From NCBI GenBank assembly GCA_031550975.1, contig JAVBOC010000004.1, positions 1 through 64,000 on the forward strand: a stretch of DNA of 64,000 nucleotides. The letters are read 5' to 3'. The translations under genes were made by a program, and so were the position numbers. The notes below the pieces were generated by a model. The model worked only from the letters and a program-made list of their open reading frames with translations. It was not told the origin of the DNA and did not search any database. Shown here one piece after another: positions 1-8,450 of this stretch; position 1 is the stretch's first letter; each line of letters begins with the position of its first letter. This stretch comes from UBA947 sp031550975 (GTDB lineage Bacteria; Cyanobacteriota; Vampirovibrionia; Gastranaerophilales; Gastranaerophilaceae).

Positions 1-797
1 TCTTTACCGCTGCACTGTTGTGTACCTCGAGGGTCTACGCACTGACCGCAAATTAACACCTTTGTTCCGTCTCCACAAACCATATCATTAGGAACGCAGT
101 AGCCTTGAACTCTTGTTTCATTTTGAGGGCAATCGCAAACATTGGATTTGTCTGCACCTCTTGAATAATTCGGGTTTAGAACATTTGTGTTATTTTTTTT
201 AAATATATTATGAACTGTAACTGCTTCGACTGCTACGGGGTTGTCAGCATCTATGTATAATTTACCGTTAACAAGCACGTGAATTGTGAAGGTTACGCCG
301 CTAGGAAGCGTCACCAAAATATATGGATTACCGCTGGCTTCAATTGTATCTTCATGAACCCAGGATGCGTTGGAATCAACTATATTAGAAAAATCGTATT
401 TAGCGCCATCAGGGGTGCTAAAAGAGTTTGTTGCCGTGTCGTATGTTGCATTGAGTTTTGACGCAAAGAGGCGGGGATATTTTGTAAGGCCGGAGTATTT
501 ATCGCCTTGATAACTTGCTTCTCTGTAATCTTCGAGTCCGTAATATGTTTTAAACAGGTTATCAGCAGGATCTTTGCATTGTTGTTTATTATTACATACT
601 TCGCAATCAGGGTAGATAGTATTATTATTTAAAAGGTCTGCTGTTATTGTTTCAGTAGCAGAATAAACTTTTTTAATCATTGCTTTATCAGGATCGGGGG
701 TGATTCGCTGGACTACAGCAAAGACAATCACTGCAATAACCCCAATAATAGTCATCGCAATTAACACCTCAGGGATCGTGAATCCTCGTTTTTTCAT
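1..797 (-). CDS. Type IV pilin-like (prepilin-type) protein, C-terminus cut by window edge
   Basis: The reading frame opens at an ATG (797-795) and stays open to base 1, so at least 265 residues are seen and the C-terminus is missing. The N-terminus is MKKRGFTIPEVLIAM, a short basic leader followed by the GF(S/T)xxE prepilin peptidase site, with cleavage expected after the Gly. A hydrophobic stretch (about residues 8-29) follows as the pilin helix. The C-terminal part is Cys-rich, with CEVC, CDC, CGDG and CGQC spaced over the last third, suggesting a disulphide-stabilised or small repeat domain. It is likely a minor pilin or pseudopilin exported through a type IV pilus-like system. A GGAGG Shine-Dalgarno precedes the ATG and a good promoter lies upstream. 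The exact role is unknown. Confidence 0.85.
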   Translation of the reverse strand, partial: MKKRGFTIPEVLIAMTIIGVIAVIVFAVVQRITPDPDKAMIKKVYSATETITADLLNNNTIYPDCEVCNNKQQCKDPADNLFKTYYGLEDYREASYQGDKYSGLTKYPRLFASKLNATYDTATNSFSTPDGAKYDFSNIVDSNASWVHEDTIEASGNPYILVTLPSGVTFTIHVLVNGKLYIDADNPVAVEAVTVHNIFKKNNTNVLNPNYSRGADKSNVCDCPQNETRVQGYCVPNDMVCGDGTKVLICGQCVDPRGTQQCSGK

Positions 798-830
798 ATA
801 GCCTCCAAAATTCCTCATTGCATTATATTG

Positions 831-859
831 ATTATAACATATCTTGCAAGACTATACAA
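831..859 (-). promoter_or_regulatory. Promoter of the pilin-like gene
   Basis: Read on the minus strand: TTGTAT (859-854), 17 nt spacer, TATAAT (836-831) with an extended TGT directly before it. It ends 33 nt upstream of the ATG at 797, leaving room for the GGAGG ribosome site. Confidence 0.6.
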
Positions 860-905
860 GGGATACCTTTAGCTAACATATTTTGTAAATAAATACTAAA
901 TAAAC

Positions 906-2171
906 TTAAATATTAGGCAAATCGCCTTTTACATCAGCAATTTCAGCACAATCAAGTTCAAAAGCGTCATGGAGGGTTTTTACGGCTTTTTGAGCCTCTG
1001 CTTCATCCACTACGCAGCTAATCTTAATTTCACTGGTAGAAATCATTTTGATGTTAATGCTGTTTTTTGCAAGAGTATCAAACATTTCGGCTGCAATACC
1101 CGGTCTGTCGATCATGCCGGCACCAACGACAGAAATTTTTGCGATTTTTTCGTCGATTTTAATTTCACCTGATTCAAGTTCTTTAGCTATGCTGTTTAAA
1201 ACAGTCATGGTTTTGTCAATATCGTTTTTGTCCACGGTAAACGCGATGTCGTTTTTGCTGGATGACTTGTTCGCATAGGACTGGATAATCATGTCAACAG
1301 AAATATTTTCTTTTGCGAGCTTGCCAAAGAGCAATGCTGCGCTGCCGGGCTTATCAGGGATGTCTGTTACTACAATTCTTGCCTGCGATAGGTCTGAAGC
1401 CACGCCTGTAACCGGTTGATATATTTCCATGTTTTTTACTCCTGTAATTAAAGTACCTAAATTATCTAATTTAAAGCTGCTGCGAACGCGCAGAGGAACG
1501 TTAAAGTTCTTTGCGGTCTCAACACTACGCGGATGAAGAACACCTGCTCCTGCATGCGCCAGCTCAAGCATTTCATCATAAGAAACTTCTTCCAATCTTG
1601 ATGCGTTTGGAACAACGCGCGGATCGGTTGTGTAAACCCCTTCAACATCTGTGTAAAGATCGCATCTGTCGGCTTTCATCGCGGCTGCAATCGCTACTGC
1701 AGAAGTGTCTGAACCTCCGCGGCCAAGGGTTGTGATTTCGCCGTCTTCGGTTACACCCTGGAAGCCTGCAACAACGATTATGTTTCCTTTTTCGATATTT
1801 TTTCTAAGTTTATCTGTTTTAATATCAAGAATTCTTGCTTTTGAGTGGATTTTCTCAGTCATAATACCGATTTGAGAAGCGTTAAAACTCACTGCTCCGT
1901 ATCCGCGGGCTTGGATTGCCATAGCTAAAAGCGCTATTGAAACCCCTTCGCCAGTTGATAAAAGCATATCCATTTCGCGGCTTGAAGGATTCGCGCTCAA
2001 ATCATTCGCCATCTTAACAAGATAATCTGTTGTATGCCCCATTGCTGAAACAACGACTATAACATCGTTTCCGTTATCTTTCTCCCTAATAACTGTGTTT
2101 GCAACGTTTTTAATTTTATCTGTATCTGCGACCGATGTGCCGCCAAACTTTTGTACTATAAGCTGTTTCAA
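906..2171 (-). CDS. lysC: Aspartate kinase
   Basis: Phosphorylates aspartate, the first step to lysine, threonine and methionine. The 421 residues match monofunctional aspartokinases. The N-terminal amino acid kinase domain carries KFGGTS (8-13), TTLGRGGSDT (147-156) and TDVEGVYTTDPR (174-185). Two ACT regulatory domains fill about 265-415, so feedback inhibition by lysine and/or threonine is expected from the family. The start is TTG at 2171, overlapping the TGA of the upstream TPR gene (TTGA), with GAGG about nine bases upstream; this points to translational coupling. No dehydrogenase domain is fused. Confidence 0.95.
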   Translation of the reverse strand: MKQLIVQKFGGTSVADTDKIKNVANTVIREKDNGNDVIVVVSAMGHTTDYLVKMANDLSANPSSREMDMLLSTGEGVSIALLAMAIQARGYGAVSFNASQIGIMTEKIHSKARILDIKTDKLRKNIEKGNIIVVAGFQGVTEDGEITTLGRGGSDTSAVAIAAAMKADRCDLYTDVEGVYTTDPRVVPNASRLEEVSYDEMLELAHAGAGVLHPRSVETAKNFNVPLRVRSSFKLDNLGTLITGVKNMEIYQPVTGVASDLSQARIVVTDIPDKPGSAALLFGKLAKENISVDMIIQSYANKSSSKNDIAFTVDKNDIDKTMTVLNSIAKELESGEIKIDEKIAKISVVGAGMIDRPGIAAEMFDTLAKNSINIKMISTSEIKISCVVDEAEAQKAVKTLHDAFELDCAEIADVKGDLPNI

Positions 2172-3628
2172 CTTTTCAACCTCGATGTTAATTCCAATTT
2201 CTGCTCAGTGTATTCAAATAATTCCTCGGGAATTTTATCAGCGATTCCCAACGTTTCTTTTATATTATAGTCGGAAGGATTTTTCTTGACAAGCATGTAG
2301 CCTGTATAAAACAACAAATTTAATATCGCAGGGCTGTTTTCGTCGTATTTTAGGGCTCTGCGAAGCTTTCTCTGAGCGTCTGCAGGGTCCTTTTTGCCAA
2401 TCAAATAATTTGCATAATCAAGGTAAACATTCATCCACATAGGGTTTTCTTCTAAAGAAGCCTCGTAGTTTTCTTTTACTTTTTCATCGTTGTTGTTGCG
2501 CTCGTAGCATTTTGCCAGATAATAATAATCAATGGAGTTGTCCATCTCATCGTCAACAGAACCTTTGAGCAGTTTCAGAGCGTCTTCAGTTTGACCGGAT
2601 TCGTAAGCATAAATCCCCTTAACCAAATCCCATGTCGGGCCGGATTTTTCCTGTAAATCTTCCGACGCAGGAAGGCCTGTGAGTACGTTACAGAGCGCCA
2701 GATGGACTTTGGCTTCATCATTATCAGGGTTTGTCGCAAGCAGGGTCAGGAATTTTTCTTTTGCACCTTCGCAATTGCCAAACCTCATCAGGGTAAATCC
2801 CCATTCCAGGTAGAGATTGTCGCTGACTAATTCTTTAGCAAAAGCCGTGCGGAAATAGCCGAGCGATTTTTCTTTCTCGCAATTTTGTGCGCTTATTTTG
2901 CCGAGCAAAATATAAGCCGGAAGCATGGAGGCATTAAATCCAAGTGATTTTTCGGCATAAAACTCAGCGTTATTTAAGTCGCCTTTAATGAATTTCAGGC
3001 GCGCATATTCATAAGAATTGCTCTCATTAGGCGCAGCATTAGACAAAAATGCCAGTTTTGATTCCGCTTTATCATACTCCAAAAGCCGCATGTTCATAAC
3101 AGCCGAGAGGAAAATCGCGGTGTAGTTATTTTTGTTAATTTCCGCTGCGGTAGAGAATTTTTCTTCCGCTTCGCGGTGTTTTTTTTGGTTCATAAGCGAC
3201 ATGCCCCAACCGGTGAAAGTGTCCGTGTTACGCGGCCATATCTTGTTTGCGTTCTCAAAAGCTTTTTCTGCCTGTTCATGTTTACCCGAATGCAGCAGTG
3301 CAAACCCTAATTTCTGCCAAATCACTTTATCATTAGGGTTTAAGTCGGCAGAATTCTGGTAAGCCTCCACGGCATTGGCAAAATCTTGAGCTTTGTCGTA
3401 AACAAGTCCCAAATATTTGTGCACGCGCGGGTCTTTGTAAGGCAACTCCAACGCTTCCAGCAAGATTGTCTTTGCTTCGTCAAATTTATCAATATCAATG
3501 AGTTTTTTAGCGCGGTTGACATAAGCAACCGTAGGCAAAGACTGGATTACGGTATCTTGCGTGTAACTTTCCACCCCGTAATTCAGGCTTTTTATTTTAT
3601 TAATTATGCCTTTCAGCCACTCATTCAT
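2168..3628 (-). CDS. Tetratricopeptide repeat protein
   Basis: A 486-residue protein made almost wholly of TPR helices. Typical TPR signatures such as KYLGLVYDKAQDFANAVEAY and YYLAKCYERNNNDEKVKENY recur every 34 residues or so from about residue 40 to 440. No signal peptide is visible, so a cytoplasmic scaffold is likely. It is the first gene of a two-gene unit with aspartate kinase; the overlap is 4 nt. A GAGGA ribosome site and an extended -10 promoter precede the ATG. Partner and role are unknown; the link with lysC may be only transcriptional. Confidence 0.85.
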   Translation of the reverse strand: MNEWLKGIINKIKSLNYGVESYTQDTVIQSLPTVAYVNRAKKLIDIDKFDEAKTILLEALELPYKDPRVHKYLGLVYDKAQDFANAVEAYQNSADLNPNDKVIWQKLGFALLHSGKHEQAEKAFENANKIWPRNTDTFTGWGMSLMNQKKHREAEEKFSTAAEINKNNYTAIFLSAVMNMRLLEYDKAESKLAFLSNAAPNESNSYEYARLKFIKGDLNNAEFYAEKSLGFNASMLPAYILLGKISAQNCEKEKSLGYFRTAFAKELVSDNLYLEWGFTLMRFGNCEGAKEKFLTLLATNPDNDEAKVHLALCNVLTGLPASEDLQEKSGPTWDLVKGIYAYESGQTEDALKLLKGSVDDEMDNSIDYYYLAKCYERNNNDEKVKENYEASLEENPMWMNVYLDYANYLIGKKDPADAQRKLRRALKYDENSPAILNLLFYTGYMLVKKNPSDYNIKETLGIADKIPEELFEYTEQKLELTSRLKS

Positions 3629-3659
3629 GATTTTATTTGTCCTCAGTCTATATAATGGA

Positions 3660-3665
3660 ATTATA
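3660..3665 (-). promoter_or_regulatory. Extended -10 of the TPR-lysC operon
   Basis: Minus strand TGT followed by TATAAT (3665-3660), 31 nt upstream of the ATG at 3628 and followed by a GAGGA ribosome site. Confidence 0.5.
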
Positions 3666-3674
3666 ACACAGTTT

Positions 3675-3753
3675 AGTCATTGCGAGGAGGGCTTCAGCCC
3701 GACGCGGCAATCCAGCGATACTGACTAGATTGCTTCGCTTCGCTCGCAATGAC
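3675..3753. repeat. Dispersed palindromic element, GTCATTGCGAG type
   Basis: About 79 bp bounded by GTCATTGCGAG and its inverted copy CTCGCAATGAC. A related copy lies at 56249-56335, and a decayed half at about 13669-13705. It sits between divergent genes and should fold as a long hairpin. Confidence 0.75.
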
Positions 3754-3766
3754 TATATAGTTATAG

Positions 3767-3772
3767 TATAAT
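3767..3772 (+). promoter_or_regulatory. -10 box of comF, leaderless layout
   Basis: TATAAT at 3767-3772 ends 6 nt before the ATG at 3779, and no Shine-Dalgarno fits between. The transcript start should coincide with the start codon. Confidence 0.55.
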
Positions 3773-3778
3773 GCCTCT

Positions 3779-4423
3779 ATGAAAGATTTTTTAGTTGGGC
3801 TTTTAGACTGGATTTATAAGAAAAAATGTTATTTTTGCAGGCGCTCGCACGCATGCGTAAAGATGTGTTCTGAATGCTACGACAAATTAGAACCGCTTGC
3901 GCTAAAGATTGACCGCGTTGTTGAAGGCAAAAAAATCTATTGCTGCGGGGTTTATTCAAAAGAACTGCAAAAACTCATCCGCGGGCTAAAGTATCATAAC
4001 CAGCGCGATTTGGCACACTATCAGGCAAAATTTATGTACGAGTATTGGCAAAAAATCGCTAAGGACGAAAAGTTCATTGTTATTCCGGTACCATTGCACA
4101 AAAATCGTATGAAAAAACGCAAATACAACCACATGGAACTTGTGGGAGAGGAGTTTTGCAAACTATCGGGCTACACTCTGAATGTTGATTTAATTAAAAG
4201 AATAAAAGACACAGCCGCGCAGTACCGCCTAAAACGCGCGCAGCGTTTAGTAAACCTTGCAGACGCGTTTGAAGTCGACGAAAACGCTTATAGCGGCGGG
4301 AAAATTCTTTTAATCGATGATATCTGCACAACAGGTTCAACGTTTGAAGAGATGATTAGAGAGTTTAAAAAACACAAGATTGATGATATAGTGTGTTTAG
4401 CAGCAACAACGCCGTTTAATTAA
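3779..4423 (+). CDS. comF: ComF family phosphoribosyltransferase-like protein
   Basis: 214 residues. The N-terminus has a four-cysteine zinc site (C17, C20, C30, C33). The C-terminal half is a type I phosphoribosyltransferase fold with the PRPP loop ILLIDDICTTGST at about 176-188. ComF/GntX proteins are associated with DNA uptake in transformable bacteria; the biochemical reaction is not settled for the family. It could work with the pilus genes in this window (5868-8349), which is inference. The gene seems leaderless. Downstream, its stop is followed after 4 nt by a heptamer repeat hairpin. Confidence 0.9.
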   Translation: MKDFLVGLLDWIYKKKCYFCRRSHACVKMCSECYDKLEPLALKIDRVVEGKKIYCCGVYSKELQKLIRGLKYHNQRDLAHYQAKFMYEYWQKIAKDEKFIVIPVPLHKNRMKKRKYNHMELVGEEFCKLSGYTLNVDLIKRIKDTAAQYRLKRAQRLVNLADAFEVDENAYSGGKILLIDDICTTGSTFEEMIREFKKHKIDDIVCLAATTPFN

Positions 4424-4427
4424 GGAC

Positions 4428-4526
4428 GTGAATAGTAAATAGTGAATAGTGAATAGACTAACAAGAACGAATATATGCCACAGGCATATGAAAGACCACT
4501 CACGATTCACAATTCACAACTCACTC
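4428..4526. repeat. Heptamer array hairpin (GTGAATA family, H1)
   Basis: Four near-perfect 7-nt units (GTGAATA type) at 4428-4456 are followed by a spacer with the palindrome ATATGCC-ACA-GGCATAT, then by the complementary array (TTCACAA type) at about 4497-4526. The whole can fold into one long hairpin between comF and the next gene. Confidence 0.8.
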
Positions 4527-4535
4527 AAAAAAACC

Positions 4536-4850
4536 ATGATATTAAAAGAATTTTCAAAATACTTACAGCAGCATAACGAAAAAATCCTCGCGGGAGAAAT
4601 TAGCGCGACGAAATTACTTTGCGAATGGATTAGAGCTGTTGTTTATAAAAACCCCAAAGGAAATGTCGACAAAATTGTTCATGCCGAAATCATGCTCGCT
4701 GAAAATAGTGCAGGTGATTTTCTGATTGTCGGAAAGTCTGAAAGCGGCCGTACACTTGTCAACGCGCTCAACAATTTTGCCATTAGCTATGAGAACTACC
4801 TCATGAGTCGGTGGTTAGCTGACAAAAAAGCGGGTGATTTTAATACCTAA
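4536..4850 (+). CDS. Small hypothetical protein
   Basis: About 104 residues from the ATG at 4536 (MILKEFSKYLQQHN). The frame stays open further upstream to 4449, but that part is made of the H1 repeat, so I take the first ATG after the repeat. No family recognised. It is soluble and mixed alpha/beta by eye, with no signal peptide or membrane segment. It lies between comF and a radical SAM gene, all on the plus strand. It has no clear ribosome site, so start and expression are uncertain. Confidence 0.6.
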   Translation: MILKEFSKYLQQHNEKILAGEISATKLLCEWIRAVVYKNPKGNVDKIVHAEIMLAENSAGDFLIVGKSESGRTLVNALNNFAISYENYLMSRWLADKKAGDFNT

Positions 4851-4907
4851 CAACAATCGCCACGGTGGCTGATTTTTTTTCTTCATACTCCCCATAGAAT
4901 AATAAAA

Positions 4908-4972
4908 CAAGTAAGGTCGACAGAAAGTTTACTTTCTATCGACGAACAAGAGCATATTAAAAGGCGGAGCCT
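4908..4972. repeat. Linked-palindrome element upstream of the radical SAM gene
   Basis: GTCGACAGAAAG-TTTA-CTTTCTATCGAC forms an almost perfect palindrome, followed by GAACAAGAGC and the small palindrome AAGGCGGAGCCTT. The same small palindrome with one change (AAGGCGAAGCCTT) ends the element at 10272-10425. Confidence 0.55.
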
Positions 4973-5001
4973 TATAGTAACCTGAAAGAGGAGTTGAATA
5001 A

Positions 5002-5859
5002 ATGAGAACCACAATTTGTAAAGCACCCGCTAGCGAACTGAAAGAATTGAACAATCTTTTTATAGAATTGACCGAAAAGAACTGTAATCAGCGGTGCAAG
5101 CATTGTTATATAGACTTTCCGTTAACTAAAAACGTCAAGGATTTTATTTCGTCAGATTTGGTTAAACAGGCTCTGCTTGACACAAAAGGCGAGAAAATTC
5201 GCTGCATTTATTTAACCGGCGCTGAACCTATGACACACCCGGATTTCAATAATATCCTGCGTCTTTGTCTAAAACGTGCAAGCGTTTGTATTTGTACCAA
5301 CGGGACTTTCATAAACGAAAAAAAGGCGAGGTTTTTGAAAAAAGTTGAAGACGAGAGCAATTTTGAGCTTATTTTCAAATTGAGCGTTGATCATTGGGAT
5401 GAGGTTAAAAGCGATGACCTGCGCGGCCGCGGATCATACAGACAGGTTATGCACGCGATAAAAAGCCTTGTAAAATATGACTTTAGCCCAATCTTGTGTA
5501 TCACTAATTATTACAACGAAGACAAAAAAGTCATGTTGGAACAATTCAAACAAATCTGCGCTAAAATCGGATTTGACGCACAGGACAGAAACTTTGTTAT
5601 AAATGAATTTTACAGCAAACAACGTCCTATCGGCGAAGTAGACAGCAACTGGAGAAGTCTTGACTGCGAACATGGCAGAATGCTCACTGCAAAAGGGGTT
5701 TACACATGTCCGTTTCTCTCAAACGACCACAGAGGACGCTGCGGTAACGATTTCAAAGACTATGCGCGTAAAAGTGTGCTTGAAACCAACTTCTGTGCAA
5801 GTTGTGTTAAAAACAAAGAGCAGCTCTTTGGGATTAATTACTCCCTGTTTGAAGGCTAA
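5002..5859 (+). CDS. Radical SAM protein with Cys-rich C-terminal region
   Basis: 285 residues. The SAM-cluster motif CNQRCKHC (CxxxCxxC) lies at about 28-35, followed by YLTGAEPMTHPDF, a variant of the GGEP segment. The last 70 residues have further cysteines (DCEHGRM, YTCPF, RCG, FCASC), like the SPASM/twitch regions that hold an auxiliary Fe-S cluster in peptide- or cofactor-modifying enzymes. The substrate is unknown, and no small peptide substrate gene is evident next to it. The start is supported by AGAGGAG about nine bases upstream. Confidence 0.85.
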   Translation: MRTTICKAPASELKELNNLFIELTEKNCNQRCKHCYIDFPLTKNVKDFISSDLVKQALLDTKGEKIRCIYLTGAEPMTHPDFNNILRLCLKRASVCICTNGTFINEKKARFLKKVEDESNFELIFKLSVDHWDEVKSDDLRGRGSYRQVMHAIKSLVKYDFSPILCITNYYNEDKKVMLEQFKQICAKIGFDAQDRNFVINEFYSKQRPIGEVDSNWRSLDCEHGRMLTAKGVYTCPFLSNDHRGRCGNDFKDYARKSVLETNFCASCVKNKEQLFGINYSLFEG

Positions 5860-5867
5860 CGCGAAAC

Positions 5868-6596
5868 CTATTGACCCGGTTTGGTCATTGTCCCGCCATT
5901 CATATTGATGTTGCCGCTTGATGGCATAGCACCCATCGGAGGAGCAGCACCGCGATTTCCCGGCGTAGCACCAGGAGTCATTCCGCCAGGTGACATTCCG
6001 CCGCCGGTTTTTTGCGCATACAATTTAATCTGTGCATCAATTAATAATATTTTTTTGTTTTTTGCGTATGGCGTGATTTCAATTTTTGCGATATCAATAA
6101 AGTGTTCGTGCTTATAGACATCCTTTAAGAAGCGTTCAAAATTGCTGTATTCCGTAACCAAACTTAAATTGAGTCTTGCTGCACTGAATTTGTCAGGCGC
6201 ATTTTTTATGAAATTATCATCCATAGGGTCGTAATCATATTTGATTGAACGAATTTTAACTCTGTCGTTTTTGAGTATTTCTAAGATATCTGAAATTTCT
6301 TCTGCCATAGCGGTTTCAGTGTTTCCGCCACCAATCGGCCTATAGAAGGCTTTTGTGGTGCCTGAGGCATTTCTTCCGAGTTCTTTCGCTGCCTCATCTT
6401 TTTTAAGGTCTGCTATTTTGCGCTCTAAGTCTTCAATTTCAACAGTTTTTTCTTTTATGCTTTTTGATAAACCCACTTTTGCAACCATTTGAGGAACAAT
6501 AAAGCCGAAAAGCAACCCAAAGAACCCAAAGATCGCTACAAGCAGTATCGCCAAGGCTATTTTAAATTTTTTGATGTAATAAAGTGCGTTTTCCAA
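5868..6596 (-). CDS. PilO-like inner membrane pilus assembly protein
   Basis: 242 residues. One membrane helix (about 13-33) follows a short cytoplasmic tail, then a coiled coil (about 40-70), then an alpha/beta domain with FERFLKDVYKHEHFIDIAKIEI, which fits the PilO family. The C-terminal 45 residues are Gly/Pro/Met-rich and disordered. The start is TTG at 6596 with GAGGA upstream. It follows the PilM-PilN fusion by 16 nt on the same strand, the usual pilM-N-O order, so it should be part of the type IV pilus alignment complex. Family call is by architecture and context. Confidence 0.7.
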   Translation of the reverse strand: MENALYYIKKFKIALAILLVAIFGFFGLLFGFIVPQMVAKVGLSKSIKEKTVEIEDLERKIADLKKDEAAKELGRNASGTTKAFYRPIGGGNTETAMAEEISDILEILKNDRVKIRSIKYDYDPMDDNFIKNAPDKFSAARLNLSLVTEYSNFERFLKDVYKHEHFIDIAKIEITPYAKNKKILLIDAQIKLYAQKTGGGMSPGGMTPGATPGNRGAAPPMGAMPSSGNINMNGGTMTKPGQ

Positions 6597-6612
6597 AATT
6601 ATCCTCTATCTT

Positions 6613-8349
6613 TTATGGCTCTATTGGTTCCAGTGCATTAGGTTTCTTCCCACCAGGTGCAGCTCCGCCATCAGCAGGCGCTGTTTCTCCAGGTGCTGAT
6701 GCTCCACCTTTAGCAGGTTTTTTAACAGCAGTCGGGTCTAATGGAGTTCCTTCTGCCCCTTCTTCTACCGGCGGTGCAAGCTCTGCGTCACTCATATTGG
6801 TTATTTCAAAATTATAAATTGCAGGCAAGTTAGGCGCTGACATAACGACTTCATCAAGATCAGAAACCGTTTCAAGCTTATACAATTTCAATTGAGTGTT
6901 TAACAATGAGTCTTTTAAGTTTTTGAAGAACGTATAAATGTCTTCAATATCTGTTGCTTGACCTTTGATATCAACTTTCCCGTCGTCTTTAGCTACATAA
7001 TATGTTAACCAAACATTTTTAGGGATAGAACCCCCAAGACTTGAGTATGACATAAGTTTCGTACGGTTGTTTGATAATACTTTTTCAATTTCTTTATCGG
7101 CATTGAACGCACCTGTTGATGAGTTCGACATATTAAGAACATTGTATTCCTGGCCAAGCTTTTCGGCTTTTGCTTCTAACTCAGCGAGCTTGTCTTTAGC
7201 GCCTTTAGAAGAAAGCGGGAAATAAAGTGCCGGGAAAAGCAAAATCAGCATCATAAATACAAGTAATATTGCCGCCAATTTTGTTGCTACAAGCGGGGAA
7301 AGCTCAATTAAGTACCCGAAAATTCTAATCGGCACCGGTTCATTAAGATCCTCTTTGCCAAAATTTTGGAAATTAAATCTCATTGGCAAAGAAATAAAGT
7401 CCGTTGCCCCAATACCCACAGCTTCAAGCGTAATGAGTGAAGACTTGTCGCTTAGAGTCTCAAAGTTGAGAGGGATGACTTCTTCTTTTCTTTTCAGGTT
7501 GTTTTCAATAAACTCTATTTTACCCGGGAAAGCAATCCTATCAGCAAGCACAGTAGCGCTCACAAGATCTGTTTCAGAAATTATATAGAGATATCTTTGA
7601 GAAAGGCTTCCCAAAATCATTTGCACCGAAGAACCAATCAAATCATAAAGTTCGACTTCTTCAAGCGAATTTATCGCCAAAAATTCCTCATGGTAGTCAA
7701 CAATATGTTGATCCGACATAGAATAAATAGAATACCCGTTGTCGTTGATTAACATCATGTTCCACTCGGTATCTTTTCTCATTTGATCAACTGCAAGTTC
7801 ACCAAAAGCCAGCGCTCTTATAACAGAGAAAAGTGATAATTCTATTTTAACGAGTTTTGCGCCAATTTCTTTTATAACCCGCTCGATATTTTCAAGCTGT
7901 TGTTTCTGTACAGCAGAGAAAAGAATTTTTCTCATATCAACCGCAGAAGACAATGGCGTTTCAGCCGAACGGATTGCAGGCTCTTGATTTCTGAAAACAA
8001 ACGCTTGCTCAACTTCGGATGTCAAAACTTCCTGAATAGCTTCCTCGGTCAACATCGCAGGAACTTCTTTTACTCCGAAAAATACTGTCGGAAGGGTTAT
8101 CGCAACATTGCATTTTTCGCTTATTCCGATATCTTCAAAAAGTTTTATTACAGTTTCTTTAAACTCAACAAAATCTTCGATTTCTCGAAGTAATGTGTTA
8201 TATTTTAGCGGTCTGTGCGCATAACTTTTGATAGATCTGGTCTTTTTATCAAGCTTAATGATTTCCAGTCCAATGCCTGGAGTAACCGATAGATAAACGG
8301 CGTCTGCTACAGAGGCGCCTAATTTCGATAGTATTGTATTTAAATCCAT
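6613..8349 (-). CDS. PilM-PilN fusion-like pilus assembly protein
   Basis: About 578 residues from the ATG at 8349; a GTG at 8370 is also possible and neither start has a good ribosome site. Residues 1-350 resemble the PilM actin-like fold (FSAVQKQQLENI, ALAFGE), ending before a single membrane helix at about 362-385 (AAILLVFMMLILLFPALY). A coiled coil (about 390-415) and a PilN-like ferredoxin-fold region follow, with SLGGSIPKNVWLTYY. The tail is Pro/Gly/Ala-rich. PilM is normally a separate cytoplasmic protein that binds the PilN tail; here one chain seems to hold both. It is followed by the PilO-like gene. No pilQ or pilP lies nearby. Confidence 0.65.
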   Translation of the reverse strand: MDLNTILSKLGASVADAVYLSVTPGIGLEIIKLDKKTRSIKSYAHRPLKYNTLLREIEDFVEFKETVIKLFEDIGISEKCNVAITLPTVFFGVKEVPAMLTEEAIQEVLTSEVEQAFVFRNQEPAIRSAETPLSSAVDMRKILFSAVQKQQLENIERVIKEIGAKLVKIELSLFSVIRALAFGELAVDQMRKDTEWNMMLINDNGYSIYSMSDQHIVDYHEEFLAINSLEEVELYDLIGSSVQMILGSLSQRYLYIISETDLVSATVLADRIAFPGKIEFIENNLKRKEEVIPLNFETLSDKSSLITLEAVGIGATDFISLPMRFNFQNFGKEDLNEPVPIRIFGYLIELSPLVATKLAAILLVFMMLILLFPALYFPLSSKGAKDKLAELEAKAEKLGQEYNVLNMSNSSTGAFNADKEIEKVLSNNRTKLMSYSSLGGSIPKNVWLTYYVAKDDGKVDIKGQATDIEDIYTFFKNLKDSLLNTQLKLYKLETVSDLDEVVMSAPNLPAIYNFEITNMSDAELAPPVEEGAEGTPLDPTAVKKPAKGGASAPGETAPADGGAAPGGKKPNALEPIEP

Positions 8350-8393
8350 GTTGTAATTTTGTGCTCTCACATTTATTATTGTTATTTCTATTG

Positions 8394-8399
8394 TATAAT
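8394..8399 (+). promoter_or_regulatory. -10 box for nadA
   Basis: TATAAT at 8394-8399, in the divergent region between the pilus genes and nadA; the leader would be about 45 nt, with GGAG at 8440-8443 as the ribosome site. Confidence 0.4.
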
Positions 8400-8450
8400 A
8401 TATTTAGCATTTTGCACACTTGTTACATAACTTAACGATGGAGAACCCTC

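Noticed and set aside
3675..3753. tRNA gene or miniature inverted-repeat transposon
   Set aside because: No tRNA arms; the hairpin has the dispersed-repeat ends instead. No transposase or clear target duplication here, so it is kept as a repeat only.
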